A stretch of DNA of 45,089 nt, taken from an uncultured Planctomycetia bacterium. Lineage in GTDB: Bacteria; Planctomycetota; Phycisphaerae; Phycisphaerales; SM1A02. Location: NCBI GenBank assembly GCA_937871505.1, contig CALMPF010000055.1, forward strand, positions 1 through 45,089, given 5' to 3'. Shown here in pieces: positions 17,669 through 25,435 of the stretch. The notes beneath the pieces are model-generated. The model was given only the letters and a program-made list of their open reading frames with translations, searched no databases and was not told the origin of the DNA. The position numbers and the translations under genes were made by a program. Each line of letters opens with the position of its first letter. Position 1 is the stretch's first letter.

Positions 17669-18952
17669 CTACGGCTTGACGCTCCACGCACTCAGCAGGA
17701 TGCCCAGGTCCTCTCCTCCGACCACGCCATCGCCGTCGAGGTCCGCAGCGGGATCGGCGCTGCCCCAGAGCCCGAGCAGCGCAGCCAGGTCCGCGGGGCC
17801 GACAACGCCGTCGCAATCGAGATCTCCGGGCGCGCCGAGGGGCTTGTGGATCATCGCGCATCCCGAGGTGACACATCTGCCGATCACGGTTCCATCGTTG
17901 CGGATGCTCGTGAGCTCGTCCGACAGATGGGGGCCGTTGAACAACGAGTTCGGATTGACGACGACGCCGTCCTTCGCGATCGCCGGGAAGACCTCCGGCG
18001 ATCCATGCATGACCATGAGGCCCGCGGCCACTCCATGGTCGTTGAGGTCGCGCATCCCCCAGCCTTTGACGCCAGGCGGTGGACTCCACACGTCGAGCGA
18101 TCCGGTCTTGATGTCGTAGATCGCCCCCGCCGTGGCGATCCCCTGCGCGATGACGTGGATGCCCACGAGCCCGGTTGCGTTCGCTGCCCACGCCTCGCTC
18201 TTGGTGAACGGCGGCGGCGGCTCGAAGATCGTGACCTCGCCGCCGTTCAACATGAACCCGCGCAGATTCACGGAGGTCTCAGCCATGGCCAGCGACTGCG
18301 AGACGCTCCCGACGATGACGCCGTTGTTGCCGATCGCGTGGCAGCGTGCCGAGACCCACCCGGGCGGCTGGATCTGGACCTTTCCGGTCGCCTCGCTCCA
18401 GTAGAACCCGCCCTCCCCGAGCGGCGGACCCGAACCGGTGCTGAGCTTCTCGAACCCGACCACCTCGTTGTGATCGTTGATGCCGAGCCCCCAGCTCACG
18501 GCGCCCTGGGGCTCGATCGCAAAGATCGTGAATCCGCCAAGACCGTCCGGCTTGTGGACGTGCGCCTTCATGAAGCCCCCGATGCTCCACGTCACCACCA
18601 TCCAGCCGTTGTTGTTGATTCGGGTCGCCTGTCCGGTGCCGGCCCCGGCGGGCTTCGGGATGAACCAGAACCCCGCGTCGGCCGACCAGGCGCAGGGAAT
18701 GTGATTGTCGAGGATCGCGACCGAGCCGACGGCGACGCCGTGGTCGTTGATGTCCCGGAGGAAGAGGGTCTCCATCCACAGCCCGGAGATGTCCGGAGGG
18801 ATGACCGTGGTCGCGTCGAACCCGCAGGGCGGAAACGTCTGCACGCTCCCCGCGGCTGCCGCGGAGGGCGCTCCGGCGAGCGAGACTCCGATGAGCCCTC
18901 CGGCGATGCAGCGAGGCAGAGAGGCCGGGGTCCGAGCGAGGTTGATGGTCAT
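17669..18952 (-). CDS. Secreted HAF-repeat protein with C-terminal dockerin
   Basis: A 427-residue exported protein. A signal peptide (about residues 14-35, ending AGAPSAAAAG) is followed by HAF-type extracellular repeats with the recurring core IND(H/N)GxxVG. Clear copies are INDHGVAVGSV, INDHNEVVGFE, IGNNGVIVGSV, LNDHGVAAGLM and IRNDGTVIGRC. Such repeats form beta structure in secreted bacterial proteins of unknown function. The tail (about 376-427) carries dockerin-like loops DLDCDGVVGPADLA and DLDGDGVVGGEDLG. The ATG at 18952 has a GGGAG element 8 nt upstream. A small hairpin (18995-19010) lies in the presumed leader. Its dockerin tail matches those of three other proteins here, which suggests a common mode of display or anchoring. 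Confidence 0.82.
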   Translation of the reverse strand: MTINLARTPASLPRCIAGGLIGVSLAGAPSAAAAGSVQTFPPCGFDATTVIPPDISGLWMETLFLRDINDHGVAVGSVAILDNHIPCAWSADAGFWFIPKPAGAGTGQATRINNNGWMVVTWSIGGFMKAHVHKPDGLGGFTIFAIEPQGAVSWGLGINDHNEVVGFEKLSTGSGPPLGEGGFYWSEATGKVQIQPPGWVSARCHAIGNNGVIVGSVSQSLAMAETSVNLRGFMLNGGEVTIFEPPPPFTKSEAWAANATGLVGIHVIAQGIATAGAIYDIKTGSLDVWSPPPGVKGWGMRDLNDHGVAAGLMVMHGSPEVFPAIAKDGVVVNPNSLFNGPHLSDELTSIRNDGTVIGRCVTSGCAMIHKPLGAPGDLDCDGVVGPADLAALLGLWGSADPAADLDGDGVVGGEDLGILLSAWSVKP

Positions 18953-19325
18953 GCGAGTCTCCCGAAGTGGGCACCGTCCGATGTTCGACAGACGGGCGAG
19001 TTCGCTCGCCTCCTGCCTGGAAGACCTGTCGGGCCGCTGGGAGAAGGCTCACTCGCGGGTCGTGCTCCGTCGATCGAAATCCCGGAACGCGGCGTCGCTG
19101 CGGCCCCCCGCCCCGCATCGGCTCCGGCGGGACGGCGCGGATTCCCGACATCGAGGGCGGCGAGTTCGACACCCGCCTCTGAGGGATCGCGAGGAACTGA
19201 AGGTCGAGGAGGATCGGCCAAAGTCCTCGAAGTGCGCCACGGGACGGGTCCGTGAGAAGTGACCCGCCGATCGGGCCCCTCAGGAAAGGGCGCGCCGGCT
19301 GGGAACCGGCAACGATCACCGACCG
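18953..19325. other. Divergent intergenic region with a TTCG tetraloop hairpin
   Basis: This gap separates the leftward HAF-repeat gene from the rightward DUF885 gene. It contains GGCGAG-TTCG-CTCGCC (18995-19010), a perfect 6-bp stem with a TTCG loop on the + strand, 43 nt upstream of the HAF start. No gene and no clear promoter were recognised. Confidence 0.45.
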
Positions 19326-21287
19326 ATGCACCGGCCTGCGCCCGATGAACCGGATCGAGATGGCGTCGCCTCACGCCGCGCGCACCGCGCGGGGCGCCGC
19401 GCTGCGCTCAAGGCCATCGTCGCGGCGCCGCTGATCGGCGGCGTCGCCCGCGGCGACGCTCCCGCATCCGCGCCGCGCGATGACGAAGCGGCCCCTCGGC
19501 GCTCCGCAGGCGACGGCGAGCGCCGAGCCCGCGCCGCCGAGGCGCTCAGGCGCATCTTCGACGAGCACGAGGCGTGGCTGCGGCGCGAGTTCCCCGAGCG
19601 CGGCCTCGAGCGCGGGGATCGGACGCACGCGCATCGAGTGACCGACCAGTCGATCGCCGCGATCCAGCGGCGCAACGAGGAGCTCCTGGAGAGGCGAGCG
19701 CTGCTCGCGACGATGTCGCCCGATGATCTCGGCACCCTCGACGAGGAGGAACGGCTCAGCCGCGAGATCCTCCTCGTGCAGCTCGATCAGCAGTGCGCGG
19801 AGTTCCCCTTCCGCACGTTCCTCTCGCCCTTCACGGGACCCTGGGGCCCGCACAGCCGGGCGGCAGAGCTGCACGACCGCGTCCGCGTCGAGTCGATCGA
19901 GGATCTCGACGCCTACGTCGACCGGATCGAAGCCATGGCCCGGACCTTCGCCGATGTGGACGCGCGCCTGCGGCTGGGCAGCGCGGAGGGGCGGACGCCG
20001 CCGGCCGTCGCGATCCGCGCGATTCCGGCCCAGCTCGATGCGCTGCTCGGCCCCGCGGGGGACGGTCTCGGAGGCGCGCTCGCCGCGCTGCTCTCGCCCT
20101 TCGACGCGGCGCCGGCCGCCGTGGATCCTGGTGCGGTCGCGGCGCTGCGCCGGCGCGCGGAGGAGCGGTCGATTCCCCTTCTCGTCTCGGCGCTCTCGGC
20201 GCACCGGGCCCTGCTCGTCGAGGAGTACCTCCCGCGGTGCCGCGCGTCGATCGCCGCCTCGGCATGGCCCGACGGCGCCGCGTGGTACGCCCATCGCCTG
20301 GCCGTGCACACGACGACGGCGCTCCCTCCCGAGGCGGTTCATGCGATCGGACTCGACGAGGTGGCCAGGATCCGCGCGGAGATGCTCGAGACCATCGCGC
20401 GGACCGACTTCGAGGCGCGCAGTCCCGGCAGCCGCAGGCTCGACGACGAGGCGCGCTTCCGGGCCTTCGTCGAGATGCTCCGCCGCGATCCGCGGTTCTA
20501 TCACGTCGATGAGCGGTCGCTCCTCGTCGGCTACCGCGACATCTGCAAGCGGGTCGACGGCTGGCTTCCGCGGGTCTTTCGCGCGCTGCCGAGGCTTCCC
20601 TACGGCGTCCGGCCCATCCCGCGCTTCATGGCGGCGACGCAGACCACCGCCTACTACCGTCCTGGCGACATCCGCGCGGGCGAGCCGGGGTGGTTCTTCG
20701 CCAACACCTTCCGGCTCGACATGCGCCCCACCTACGAGATGGTCCCGCTGGCGCTGCACGAGGCGGTGCCGGGGCACCACCTCCAGATCGCGCTCGCGGG
20801 AGAACTGGAGGGTCTCCCGGAGTTTCGCCGCGACGCGCGCTTCGATGCCTTCACCGAAGGCTGGGCGCTCCATGCGGAACGCCTCGGAGTCGATCAGGGG
20901 ATGTACGCCGATCCCTACGACGACTTCGGGCGCCTCCTCTATGAGATGTGGCGCGCCTGCCGGCTCGTCGTCGACACCGGCCTTCACGCGTTCGGATGGC
21001 CGCGCGAGAGGGCCATCGAGTACATGCTCGCAAACACGGCGCTGAGCGAGCTCAACGTCGCCAACGAGGTCGACCGCTACATCGGCTGGCCCGGACAGGC
21101 CTGCGCGTACACGATCGGAGAGCTGCGCATCCGCGCCATCCGCCGGGCCGCCGAGGAGGCGCTCGGAGCGCGCTTCGACCTGCGCGCATTCCATGAGGCG
21201 CTGCTCGGCTCGGGCGCCCTGCCGCTGGACGTGCTCGAGGCGCGGATGACCCGCTGGATCGAAGCCTGCGCCCGCAGCGCCTCGTGA
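19326..21287 (+). CDS. DUF885 family zinc metallopeptidase-like protein, exported
   Basis: A 653-residue member of the DUF885 family, which resembles carboxypeptidase-like zincins. The signature HEAVPGHHLQ is at residues 478-487 and its companion EGWALHAE at 511-518, with E511 a likely third zinc ligand. The C-terminal segment after them (ANTALSELNVANEVDRYIGWPGQACAY in full) is the usual family ending. The N-terminus has GRRAALK followed by the hydrophobic AIVAAPLIGGVA, which looks like a Tat or Sec signal, so it probably works outside the cytoplasm. The length is typical. Substrate and exact reaction are unknown. It is a single gene, divergent from the HAF-repeat gene and convergent with mnmG. 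The start codon is less certain than the rest. Confidence 0.85.
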   Translation: MHRPAPDEPDRDGVASRRAHRAGRRAALKAIVAAPLIGGVARGDAPASAPRDDEAAPRRSAGDGERRARAAEALRRIFDEHEAWLRREFPERGLERGDRTHAHRVTDQSIAAIQRRNEELLERRALLATMSPDDLGTLDEEERLSREILLVQLDQQCAEFPFRTFLSPFTGPWGPHSRAAELHDRVRVESIEDLDAYVDRIEAMARTFADVDARLRLGSAEGRTPPAVAIRAIPAQLDALLGPAGDGLGGALAALLSPFDAAPAAVDPGAVAALRRRAEERSIPLLVSALSAHRALLVEEYLPRCRASIAASAWPDGAAWYAHRLAVHTTTALPPEAVHAIGLDEVARIRAEMLETIARTDFEARSPGSRRLDDEARFRAFVEMLRRDPRFYHVDERSLLVGYRDICKRVDGWLPRVFRALPRLPYGVRPIPRFMAATQTTAYYRPGDIRAGEPGWFFANTFRLDMRPTYEMVPLALHEAVPGHHLQIALAGELEGLPEFRRDARFDAFTEGWALHAERLGVDQGMYADPYDDFGRLLYEMWRACRLVVDTGLHAFGWPRERAIEYMLANTALSELNVANEVDRYIGWPGQACAYTIGELRIRAIRRAAEEALGARFDLRAFHEALLGSGALPLDVLEARMTRWIEACARSAS

Positions 21288-21310
21288 GCGGAACGCCCGC
21301 GCTCAGCGGC

Positions 21311-21327
21311 GCCGGCGCAGCGCCGGC
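21311..21327. terminator. Hairpin in the DUF885/mnmG convergent gap
   Basis: GCCGGCG-CAG-CGCCGGC is a perfect 7-bp stem with a 3-nt loop, 24 nt after the DUF885 stop. With the next hairpin it probably forms a bidirectional terminator in the 66-bp gap. No U-tract is present. Confidence 0.5.
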
Positions 21328-21344
21328 TGCGGCGCCCGACCGGC

Positions 21345-21365
21345 CCGGCCGCCTCACGCGGCCGG
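21345..21365. terminator. Hairpin enclosing the mnmG stop codon
   Basis: CCGGCCGC (21345-21352) pairs fully with GCGGCCGG (21358-21365) around a CTCAC loop. The mnmG stop codon (21354-21356) sits in that loop. The placement suggests a shared terminator for the two converging genes. Confidence 0.5.
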
Positions 21366-23384
21366 CGAGGGAGAGTCCTCGGGCTGCGGCCCGCGCCGAA
21401 CGGCCAGCGCGATGATCGAGAGATCCGCCGCATGGACTCCCGAGAGCCGCCCCGCCTCGCCGAGCGTCGCGGGCCTGAATCTCCGCAGCGCTTCGATCGC
21501 CTCGCTGCGCAGCCCGACGATCGATCCGGGCTCGAGCCACCGAGGAAGAAGCATCCTCTCGGCCTCGGCGTTGCGGCGGATCTCGGCGCGGGCGCGGCCG
21601 AGATAGGCGTGATAGCGCACCTCGCTGAGCAGCGCGTCGAGCATCGTCGCGAGCTCTGCGGGCGAGAGGCCCTGCAGCGCCGGTCCGTCGAGGTCGTCGG
21701 CAACCCGGGCGCGGAGGTCGTCCGGTGTCGTCTCCGGACGGCGCAGCCACTCCGCGAGCGGGCGTCCCTCGACGCGGCGCCGCGCGACGGCGCCGCGCAG
21801 CTCCTCCATGGCCCTCGTGCGGCGCTGAAACCGCGCCCAGCGATCGGCGCCGACAAGCCCCCAGCGGTGCGCCTGCGGAAGCAGCCGCTCCTCGGCGTTG
21901 TCGGCCCGCAGCAGCAGGCGGTGCTCCGCGCGGCTGGTGAAGATGCGATAGGGCTCGCGCGGCGTCCGCGTGACGAGATCGTCGAGCATCACGCCGACAT
22001 ACGCCTCGTCGCGCCCGATCCGGATCGGCTCGAGTCCGAGCGCGCGGCGGGCCGCGTTGAGGCCGGCGACGACGCCCTGCGCTGCGGCCTCCTCGTAGCC
22101 GCTGGTCCCGTTGATCTGCCCCGCGGTGTGGAGCCCGGCGACGAGCTTGGTCCCGGTGGTCGAGCCGATCTGATGCGGCCAGATCATGTCGTACTCCACC
22201 GCGTAGCCAAAGCGGAGGATCTCGGCTTCGGCGCAGCCCGCGAGCTCCGCGACGACCGCGCGCTGGACGTCCGTCGGCAGCGACGTCGAGATCCCGTTGC
22301 AGTAGACCTCGTCCGTCGAGTGCGACTCCGGTTCGAGGAACACCTGGTGCGACTCCCGGCTCCCGAAGCGGACGACCTTGTCCTCGATCGAGGGACAGTA
22401 GCGCGGACCGCACTCGGCTTCGACGGCGCCGGAGTACATCGGCGCCCGGTGGAGGTTCTCGCGGATGATCCTGTGCGCCTCCGGCGAAGTGCGCGTGATC
22501 CGGCACTCGACCTGCGGCAGCGTCGGGAAGCGCCCTCCCGGGATCGACCACGGCGTCGTCGCGCTGAAGGGCATCGGCGGGTCGTCCCCCCGCTGCGGCT
22601 CGAGATCGTCCCAGCGGATCGTCGACCGCCGCAGCCGCGGCGGCGTACCCGTCTTGAGGCGTCCCAGCTCGAAGCCGAGGGCGCACAGCGCCGCGGAGAT
22701 TCCCTCGGCGCTGCCCTCGTCGACGCGCCCGCCCACGGTGCGCACGCCTCCGGTGTGCATCAGCGCCCGCATGAACGTCCCGGTGGTCAGGACGACGGCG
22801 TCCGCGAGGATCGTCTCGCTCCGCGGCGATCCCCCCGCCATCACCGCCGCGCGGACGCCGGCGACGCGGCAGCGCGCCGGGCAGCCGTGATCACGCTGGA
22901 GATCCCCGCGCGGGCGCTCCTCGGTCAGGAGCCGCTCGACCACGCCGGCGACGATCTCGATCGCGGGGCGCGTCGCGAGCAGGCGCCTCACCTCGGCGGC
23001 ATACGCATGACGGTCGCACTGCGCTCGCGGTCCGCGGACGGCGGGCCCGCGCGACGCGTTGAGGACCTTGAACATGATGCCCGTCGCATCGGCCGCCCGG
23101 CCCATGATCCCGCCGAGGGCGTCGATCTCGCGGACCATCTGGCCCTTGCCGAGCCCGCCGATCGCCGGGTTGCAGGACATCGCGCCGATCCGATCGGGGT
23201 CCATCGTCACCATGACGACGCCGCGTCGGTCGCCCGCCTGCTCGAGCACCGAGGCCGCCGCCCACGCGGCCTCGACGCCCGCGTGCCCGCCGCCGATCAC
23301 CAGCACCGCGCACCGCGAGGGAATCGGACCGACGGCCCCCGGCTGCGGGACGCCGGGCGACGGAGGTGGCGGACGACGCTGCAC
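21354..23384 (-). CDS. mnmG: tRNA uridine-5-carboxymethylaminomethyl modification enzyme MnmG (GidA)
   Basis: A 676-residue FAD enzyme that, with MnmE, installs the cmnm5 group on U34 of certain tRNAs in the cytoplasm. The FAD-binding motif GGGHAGVEAA is at residues 31-40. The two GidA signatures are present (GGLGKGQMVREIDALGG and GPAVRGPRAQCDR), as is the C-terminal helical region with VRYHAYLGRA. A Pro-rich extension of about 25 residues precedes the FAD domain. The start is a GTG, 3 nt after the panD stop, so the two are very probably co-transcribed. MnmE is not in the window. The length is slightly above the usual 620-650 residues because of the N-terminal extension. Confidence 0.96.
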   Translation of the reverse strand: MQRRPPPPSPGVPQPGAVGPIPSRCAVLVIGGGHAGVEAAWAAASVLEQAGDRRGVVMVTMDPDRIGAMSCNPAIGGLGKGQMVREIDALGGIMGRAADATGIMFKVLNASRGPAVRGPRAQCDRHAYAAEVRRLLATRPAIEIVAGVVERLLTEERPRGDLQRDHGCPARCRVAGVRAAVMAGGSPRSETILADAVVLTTGTFMRALMHTGGVRTVGGRVDEGSAEGISAALCALGFELGRLKTGTPPRLRRSTIRWDDLEPQRGDDPPMPFSATTPWSIPGGRFPTLPQVECRITRTSPEAHRIIRENLHRAPMYSGAVEAECGPRYCPSIEDKVVRFGSRESHQVFLEPESHSTDEVYCNGISTSLPTDVQRAVVAELAGCAEAEILRFGYAVEYDMIWPHQIGSTTGTKLVAGLHTAGQINGTSGYEEAAAQGVVAGLNAARRALGLEPIRIGRDEAYVGVMLDDLVTRTPREPYRIFTSRAEHRLLLRADNAEERLLPQAHRWGLVGADRWARFQRRTRAMEELRGAVARRRVEGRPLAEWLRRPETTPDDLRARVADDLDGPALQGLSPAELATMLDALLSEVRYHAYLGRARAEIRRNAEAERMLLPRWLEPGSIVGLRSEAIEALRRFRPATLGEAGRLSGVHAADLSIIALAVRRGPQPEDSPSPAA

Positions 23385-23387
23385 CGG

Positions 23388-23759
23388 CTACTCCGGTTCG
23401 TACTCGATGATGCGACCGACGGTGTTCCCCGGTCCGACGATCACGACTCGCGGACGGTGCGAGCGCATCTCCTCGAGCGTGAGGTGACAGAAGCACATGA
23501 TCAGCACGATGTGACCGACCCCGGTGCGGTTGGCCGCGGCTCCGTTGACGCAGATCTCGCCGCTGCCGCGCCGTCCCTTGAAGACGTAGGTCTCGAAGCG
23601 CTGGGCGTTGGTGACGTCGGCGACGAGCACCTTCTCGTTGACCCGCAGCCCGACGGCGTCGAGAAGATCCGGGTCGATCGTGACCGAGCCGATGTAGTCA
23701 GGCTCGCACTGGGTGACGACGGCCCGGTGGATCTTGGCGAAGAGCGCTTCTCTCAGCAT
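23388..23759 (-). CDS. panD: Aspartate 1-decarboxylase PanD
   Basis: A 123-residue pyruvoyl-dependent decarboxylase that makes beta-alanine from L-aspartate for pantothenate and CoA synthesis. The self-cleavage site G24-S25 (YIGSV) is present, and S25 should give the pyruvoyl group. Active-site residues known from the E. coli enzyme are at the same positions: K9, Y22, R54, T57 and Y58 (RFETY). The motif NGAAA is conserved. The length is usual for the family. It lies between rsfS and mnmG on the same strand, with a 3-nt gap to mnmG, so it probably shares their transcript. No panC or panB is seen nearby. Confidence 0.95.
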   Translation of the reverse strand: MLREALFAKIHRAVVTQCEPDYIGSVTIDPDLLDAVGLRVNEKVLVADVTNAQRFETYVFKGRRGSGEICVNGAAANRTGVGHIVLIMCFCHLTLEEMRSHRPRVVIVGPGNTVGRIIEYEPE

Positions 23760-23844
23760 GGCTCACTCCGGCCTCGCCGCTCCGGGAGCAGGGAAGTCCT
23801 CCGCCGGTCGCGCGCGCTGCGCGGAGGGGATCCTCCCGCGCGCC

Positions 23845-24291
23845 CTACTCGGCCGCGGCGGCCTTCCCTCGACCCGCCGACCGCGCGCCGATCTTCGCCG
23901 GGGGGAGGGCGTCTTCGGGACGCTTCCATGGGACGCGCGGTGCCGTCATCCAGAGACTCTCGATGTCGTAGTAGAGGCGCTGATCGGGCTCGAACAGATG
24001 GACGACGACATCGACGCAGTCTGCGACGATCCACGTTCCGCCATCGTCGGCGCTCGTCCGGAAGACCGGATGATCATGCTCGCGCCCCAGCTCCTTGAGC
24101 TCCTGCGCGACGCTTCGCATCTGCCGGTCGCTCGTGCCGGAGGCGACGATGATGTAGTCGCAGACCTGGCTCTGCCCGCGCACGTCGAATACGACGACAT
24201 CGTCGCAGCGCCGGTCCGCGCAGAGCCTCGCCGCCTCGACGGCAAAGGCCTTCACGGCGGCCGCCGGAGCCTTCGATCGGGATCGACCCAT
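23845..24291 (-). CDS. rsfS: Ribosomal silencing factor RsfS (Iojap)
   Basis: A 148-residue protein of the RsfS/Iojap family, which binds ribosomal protein uL14 and blocks subunit joining during nutrient stress. Conserved segments are DVVVFDVRGQSQVCDYIIVASG (split here as DVVVFDV then CDYIIVASG), then RQMRSVAQELKE, then WIVADCVDVVVHLFEP. The C-terminal tail of about 30 residues (ending GRGKAAAAE) is basic and low-complexity, longer than usual. The start is 2 nt downstream of the rpsU stop, so translation is likely coupled to bS21. This places two ribosome-related genes at the head of the rpsU-rsfS-panD-mnmG run. Confidence 0.94.
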   Translation of the reverse strand: MGRSRSKAPAAAVKAFAVEAARLCADRRCDDVVVFDVRGQSQVCDYIIVASGTSDRQMRSVAQELKELGREHDHPVFRTSADDGGTWIVADCVDVVVHLFEPDQRLYYDIESLWMTAPRVPWKRPEDALPPAKIGARSAGRGKAAAAE

Positions 24292-24293
24292 CG

Positions 24294-24479
24294 TCAGAGC
24301 TCGGTCCGCGGACGACGCGGGCCTCGGCGCACTTCACGCCGCCGACGCTCCGACGGCTTCTCGTAGTACTGACGACGCTTCACTTCCTTCGTCAGGCCCT
24401 CCTTCTCGCAGAGTTTCTTGAAGCGTCGGAGAAGCTGCTCGGCGGTCTCGCCGGCGCGGGCCTTGAGTCGAATCGCCAT
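24294..24479 (-). CDS. rpsU: 30S ribosomal protein bS21
   Basis: A 61-residue basic protein starting MAIRLKARAGETAEQLLRRF. It carries the bS21 features of a central KKLCEKEGL segment and a K/R-rich tail with RRQYYEKPSERRRR. It joins the small subunit near the 3' end of 16S rRNA and helps initiation. It is easily missed because a longer in-frame reading (to 25403) has no protein character upstream of the ATG at 24479. No Shine-Dalgarno sequence is seen upstream (CCCCACCTC before the ATG). It heads the run rpsU-rsfS-panD-mnmG. Confidence 0.93.
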   Translation of the reverse strand: MAIRLKARAGETAEQLLRRFKKLCEKEGLTKEVKRRQYYEKPSERRRREVRRGPRRPRTEL

Positions 24480-24653
24480 GAGGTGGGGTCCAGAGGGGTC
24501 GAACGTGAAACTGCGGTGCGAGAGAGGGAAGGGAAGCGAGGCCATTGGCCCGAAGAGCGGGTCGCGGCCACTGTGCAAGCAAGCGCGGGGCGGTCGATCC
24601 CCGGAACGGCGGCGCGGCACGCGCCAGCGTCGCGGCGGCTCCGGACAGGTCGG

Positions 24654-24675
24654 CCGCCCGCGCTCGCGCGGGCGG
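24654..24675. other. Perfect 9-bp hairpin upstream of rpsU
   Basis: CCGCCCGCG (24654-24662) pairs fully with CGCGGGCGG (24667-24675) around a CTCG loop. It lies about 175 nt before the rpsU start. It could be a leader structure or an end of an unannotated transcript. Confidence 0.45.
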
Positions 24676-24785
24676 TCGTCAGGGCCGGGCCGCTGGCGAA
24701 GTCGACTCACCACCGCTTTCCCGCAGACGCGGGTGCCGTGAGCTTCGCGCGGAGCCGCTTCGGGGGCGCGTTCCGAAGACCGCGA

Positions 24786-24809
24786 CGCCTTCCCGGTGAT
24801 GGGAAGGCG
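24786..24809. terminator. Perfect 9-bp hairpin, terminator-like, with no adjacent gene
   Basis: CGCCTTCCC (24786-24794) pairs fully with GGGAAGGCG (24801-24809) around a GGTGAT loop. No recognised gene ends nearby on either strand, so it may mark the end of a short RNA or belong to a leader. Confidence 0.45.
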
Positions 24810-24929
24810 ACCGATTCGCCGCCTCGGATCCCGCGAGGGCTCCAGCGGCGAGGGCAACAGTAGACCGCATCGCGTCAGCCGAGGCAAGTCGGGACGGAGC
24901 GGCGGGGCTTGCGGAGCTCGGGAGAGCCC

Positions 24930-24960
24930 GGGAGTCTGGGAGTCTGGGAGTCTGGGAGTT
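24930..24960 (+). repeat. Octamer tandem repeat GGGAGTCT, about 4 copies
   Basis: Three exact copies of GGGAGTCT (24930-24953) are followed by GGGAGTT. The four GGG runs are separated by 5-nt loops, so the + strand also meets the G-quadruplex rule. It lies in the gene-free stretch. Confidence 0.85.
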
Positions 24961-25435
24961 CGGCGGCGTTTGACCTCGGGGCCGACGGATCGGTCAGGCG
25001 TGCAGACGTGGCGACGTCGCGGTCTCTCGGCTCCGGGCGAGCGAGGCCTCGCGATGCCCAGAGTCGGTCCTCCGGGGCCGCCCCAGCCTCTCGCCTCTAC
25101 CAGGAGTCCTCCGCTCGCCGGCGGAAGCGCTCCCCGTCGCTCGCCGATTCGACGCGGGTCGGCTGGATGGCCGAGTGGGCGCGGCGGATGGACGAGCGGG
25201 GTTCGATGCTCGGTGTTATCGCCCCGACCGACCCGGGGGGCGGGGCGGAGCAGGTTCGCAGGGTGCGTCCCGATGGCGGTCTTCCCGCGAAGGGCGTTGC
25301 TGAACGTGGCGAAGTGCGCCGGGCGCCTCGATGCCGCTCGCCCGGCGAGGTTCGGCGGCGCACACTTCCAGGAAGCGTGACTCGGCCTTCTTCGCATCGG
25401 CAACCCGAACGACCTTCGCCGCAGGCTGCTCGCCC

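Larger units (their letters stand above)
24480..25435. other. 956-bp gene-free region between rpsU and the NYN gene
   Basis: No ORF with convincing protein character is present. The region must hold the rpsU promoter and the NYN-gene promoter. It also contains two perfect hairpins (24654-24675 and 24786-24809), an octamer tandem repeat (24930-24960), a 12-nt palindrome GCGAGGCCTCGC (25041-25052) and an imperfect long-range pairing (25312-25320 with 25357-25367). It matches no tRNA, tmRNA, RNase P or SRP RNA that I know. Confidence 0.5.

Noticed and set aside
2301..18952. PEP-CTERM sorting tails on the four secreted proteins
   Set aside because: Their C-termini are dockerin-like loops with no following membrane helix or basic end, so they are not obvious exosortase substrates.
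25156..25224. tRNA-like string with GCCGAGTGG and GGTTCGATGC
   Set aside because: The D-loop and T-loop look-alikes are there, but no anticodon stem, acceptor stem or correct spacing can be built.
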